From: Tenrec ecaudatus
Taxonomy: Eukaryota > Chordata > Mammalia > Afrosoricida > Tenrecidae
NCBI RefSeq assembly: GCF_050624435.1
Contig: NC_134539.1
Location: 147,661,525-147,725,524 of the forward strand
Direction: 5' to 3'
Length of the DNA stretch: 64,000 nucleotides
Part shown: positions 63,656 through 64,000 of the stretch, one piece after another
How the letters are laid out: each line of letters starts with the position of its first letter
Numbering within the stretch: position 1 is the first letter of the stretch
The notes under the pieces: model-generated
Database searches by the model: none
What the model was told of the DNA's origin: nothing
The model's input: the letters and a program-made list of their open reading frames with translations, nothing else
Translations under genes and position numbers: made by a program

Positions 63656-64000
63656 GATACATTTAGGTCTCTAATCCATCTCGAGTTCAGTTTGGTATGT
63701 GCAGTGAGACATGGGTCCTGTCTCATTCTTCGGCAAATGGAAATCCAATGTTGTCAGCACCATTTGTGGATGAGATTAACTCATCCTCATTGAATGCATT
63801 TCAGGCACTTGTCGGCCTTCGCATGTTTTAAGGGCACTTCTGACAGGAGGCATCTCTGCAGGGTGACTCGGGTCCTCAGTGTTGGCCTGTGTTCTGCTTG
63901 CCAGATTCTGTGGGCGTCAGCCTCTGGCTGTAGCTACTTCTTTGATCATATTTATACCACAGCTATTGGCATGCAGTGATTTTGTCAGGGCCCCCTGGCT

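Larger units (their letters stand above)
50990..64000 (+). other. MAP2K6: MAP2K6 intron 2 (partial)
   Basis: Begins at the GTAAGT donor. I searched by eye for exon 3 (Pro-Pro-Arg-Asp-Leu-Asp and the start of the kinase domain) and did not find it, so the intron is at least 13 kb here. It contains SPIN, hAT, L1, LTR, AfroSINE and several MIR fragments. Confidence 0.75.
62230..64000 (-). pseudogene. L1 ORF2 fossil, interrupted
   Basis: 62230-62665 encodes on the minus strand QLKPHQWKNGEINWYIPTME and DEPETLLDEMDL, the C-terminal end of L1 ORF2. 63115-63545 and 63656-64000 continue upstream into ORF2 antisense (CCATCTCGAGTTCAGTTTGG, GTTGTCAGCACCATTTGTGG). Stops and two insertions (an LTR and an AfroSINE) break it. 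It runs off the window. Confidence 0.83.

Noticed and set aside
1-64000. CRISPR array, prophage, operon or bacterial insertion sequence
   Set aside because: No evenly spaced repeats with unique spacers, no Shine-Dalgarno-led genes, and the repeat content is wholly mammalian.

Overview
The window is mammalian nuclear DNA, almost certainly from an afrotherian and most likely a tenrec (Echinops-like). Three repeat signatures point there. AfroSINE copies (tRNA-derived SINEs restricted to Afrotheria) occur dozens of times on both strands. Fragments of an RTE/BovB-like LINE are frequent. Six copies of the SPIN hAT transposon are present, a family known from a patchy set of tetrapods that includes tenrec. 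The identification rests on recognising consensus sequences by eye, not on a database search.

Only one protein-coding segment could be recognised: a 67-bp exon at 50923-50989 (+). It is bounded by a good acceptor (pyrimidine-rich tract then AG) and a GTAAGT donor, and matches the second coding exon of MAP2K6 (MKK6, the p38 MAP kinase kinase). Positions 1-50922 therefore read as part of MAP2K6 intron 1 and 50990-64000 as part of intron 2. Exon 1 and exon 3 were not found.

The rest is intron filled with nested transposons. Region by region: 1-5 kb has L1 3'UTR, AfroSINEs, an RTE fragment, a SPIN and two solo ERVL-type LTRs. 5-20 kb is AfroSINE-rich and holds a SPIN inside an AfroSINE, a Gly-tRNA-headed SINE, a directly duplicated non-SINE segment (about 16.19-16.69 and 18.29-18.64 kb), an AfroSINE nested in an AfroSINE, and a hAT-like MITE. 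20-25 kb has a 1.9-kb L1 3'UTR and a decayed mariner transposase. 27-39 kb has RTE pieces, a 398-bp SPIN, L1 3'UTRs, a 1.1-kb antisense RTE reverse-transcriptase fossil and a second hAT MITE. 40-50 kb has a precisely bounded L1 insertion (15-bp target duplication), a SPIN inside an AfroSINE, and a long (CAC)n tract. 51-64 kb (intron 2) has SPINs, an L1 nested in an L1, ancient MIRs, a hAT deletion derivative that still carries both ends of its transposase, and an L1 ORF2 fossil broken by an LTR and an AfroSINE.

No CRISPR array, operon, rRNA, intact tRNA gene or intact transposon ORF was seen. The points of interest are the MAP2K6 docking-motif exon, the concentration of transposon families known or suspected to move horizontally (SPIN, other hATs, RTE/BovB-like, mariner), and the nested insertions that order their activity in time.
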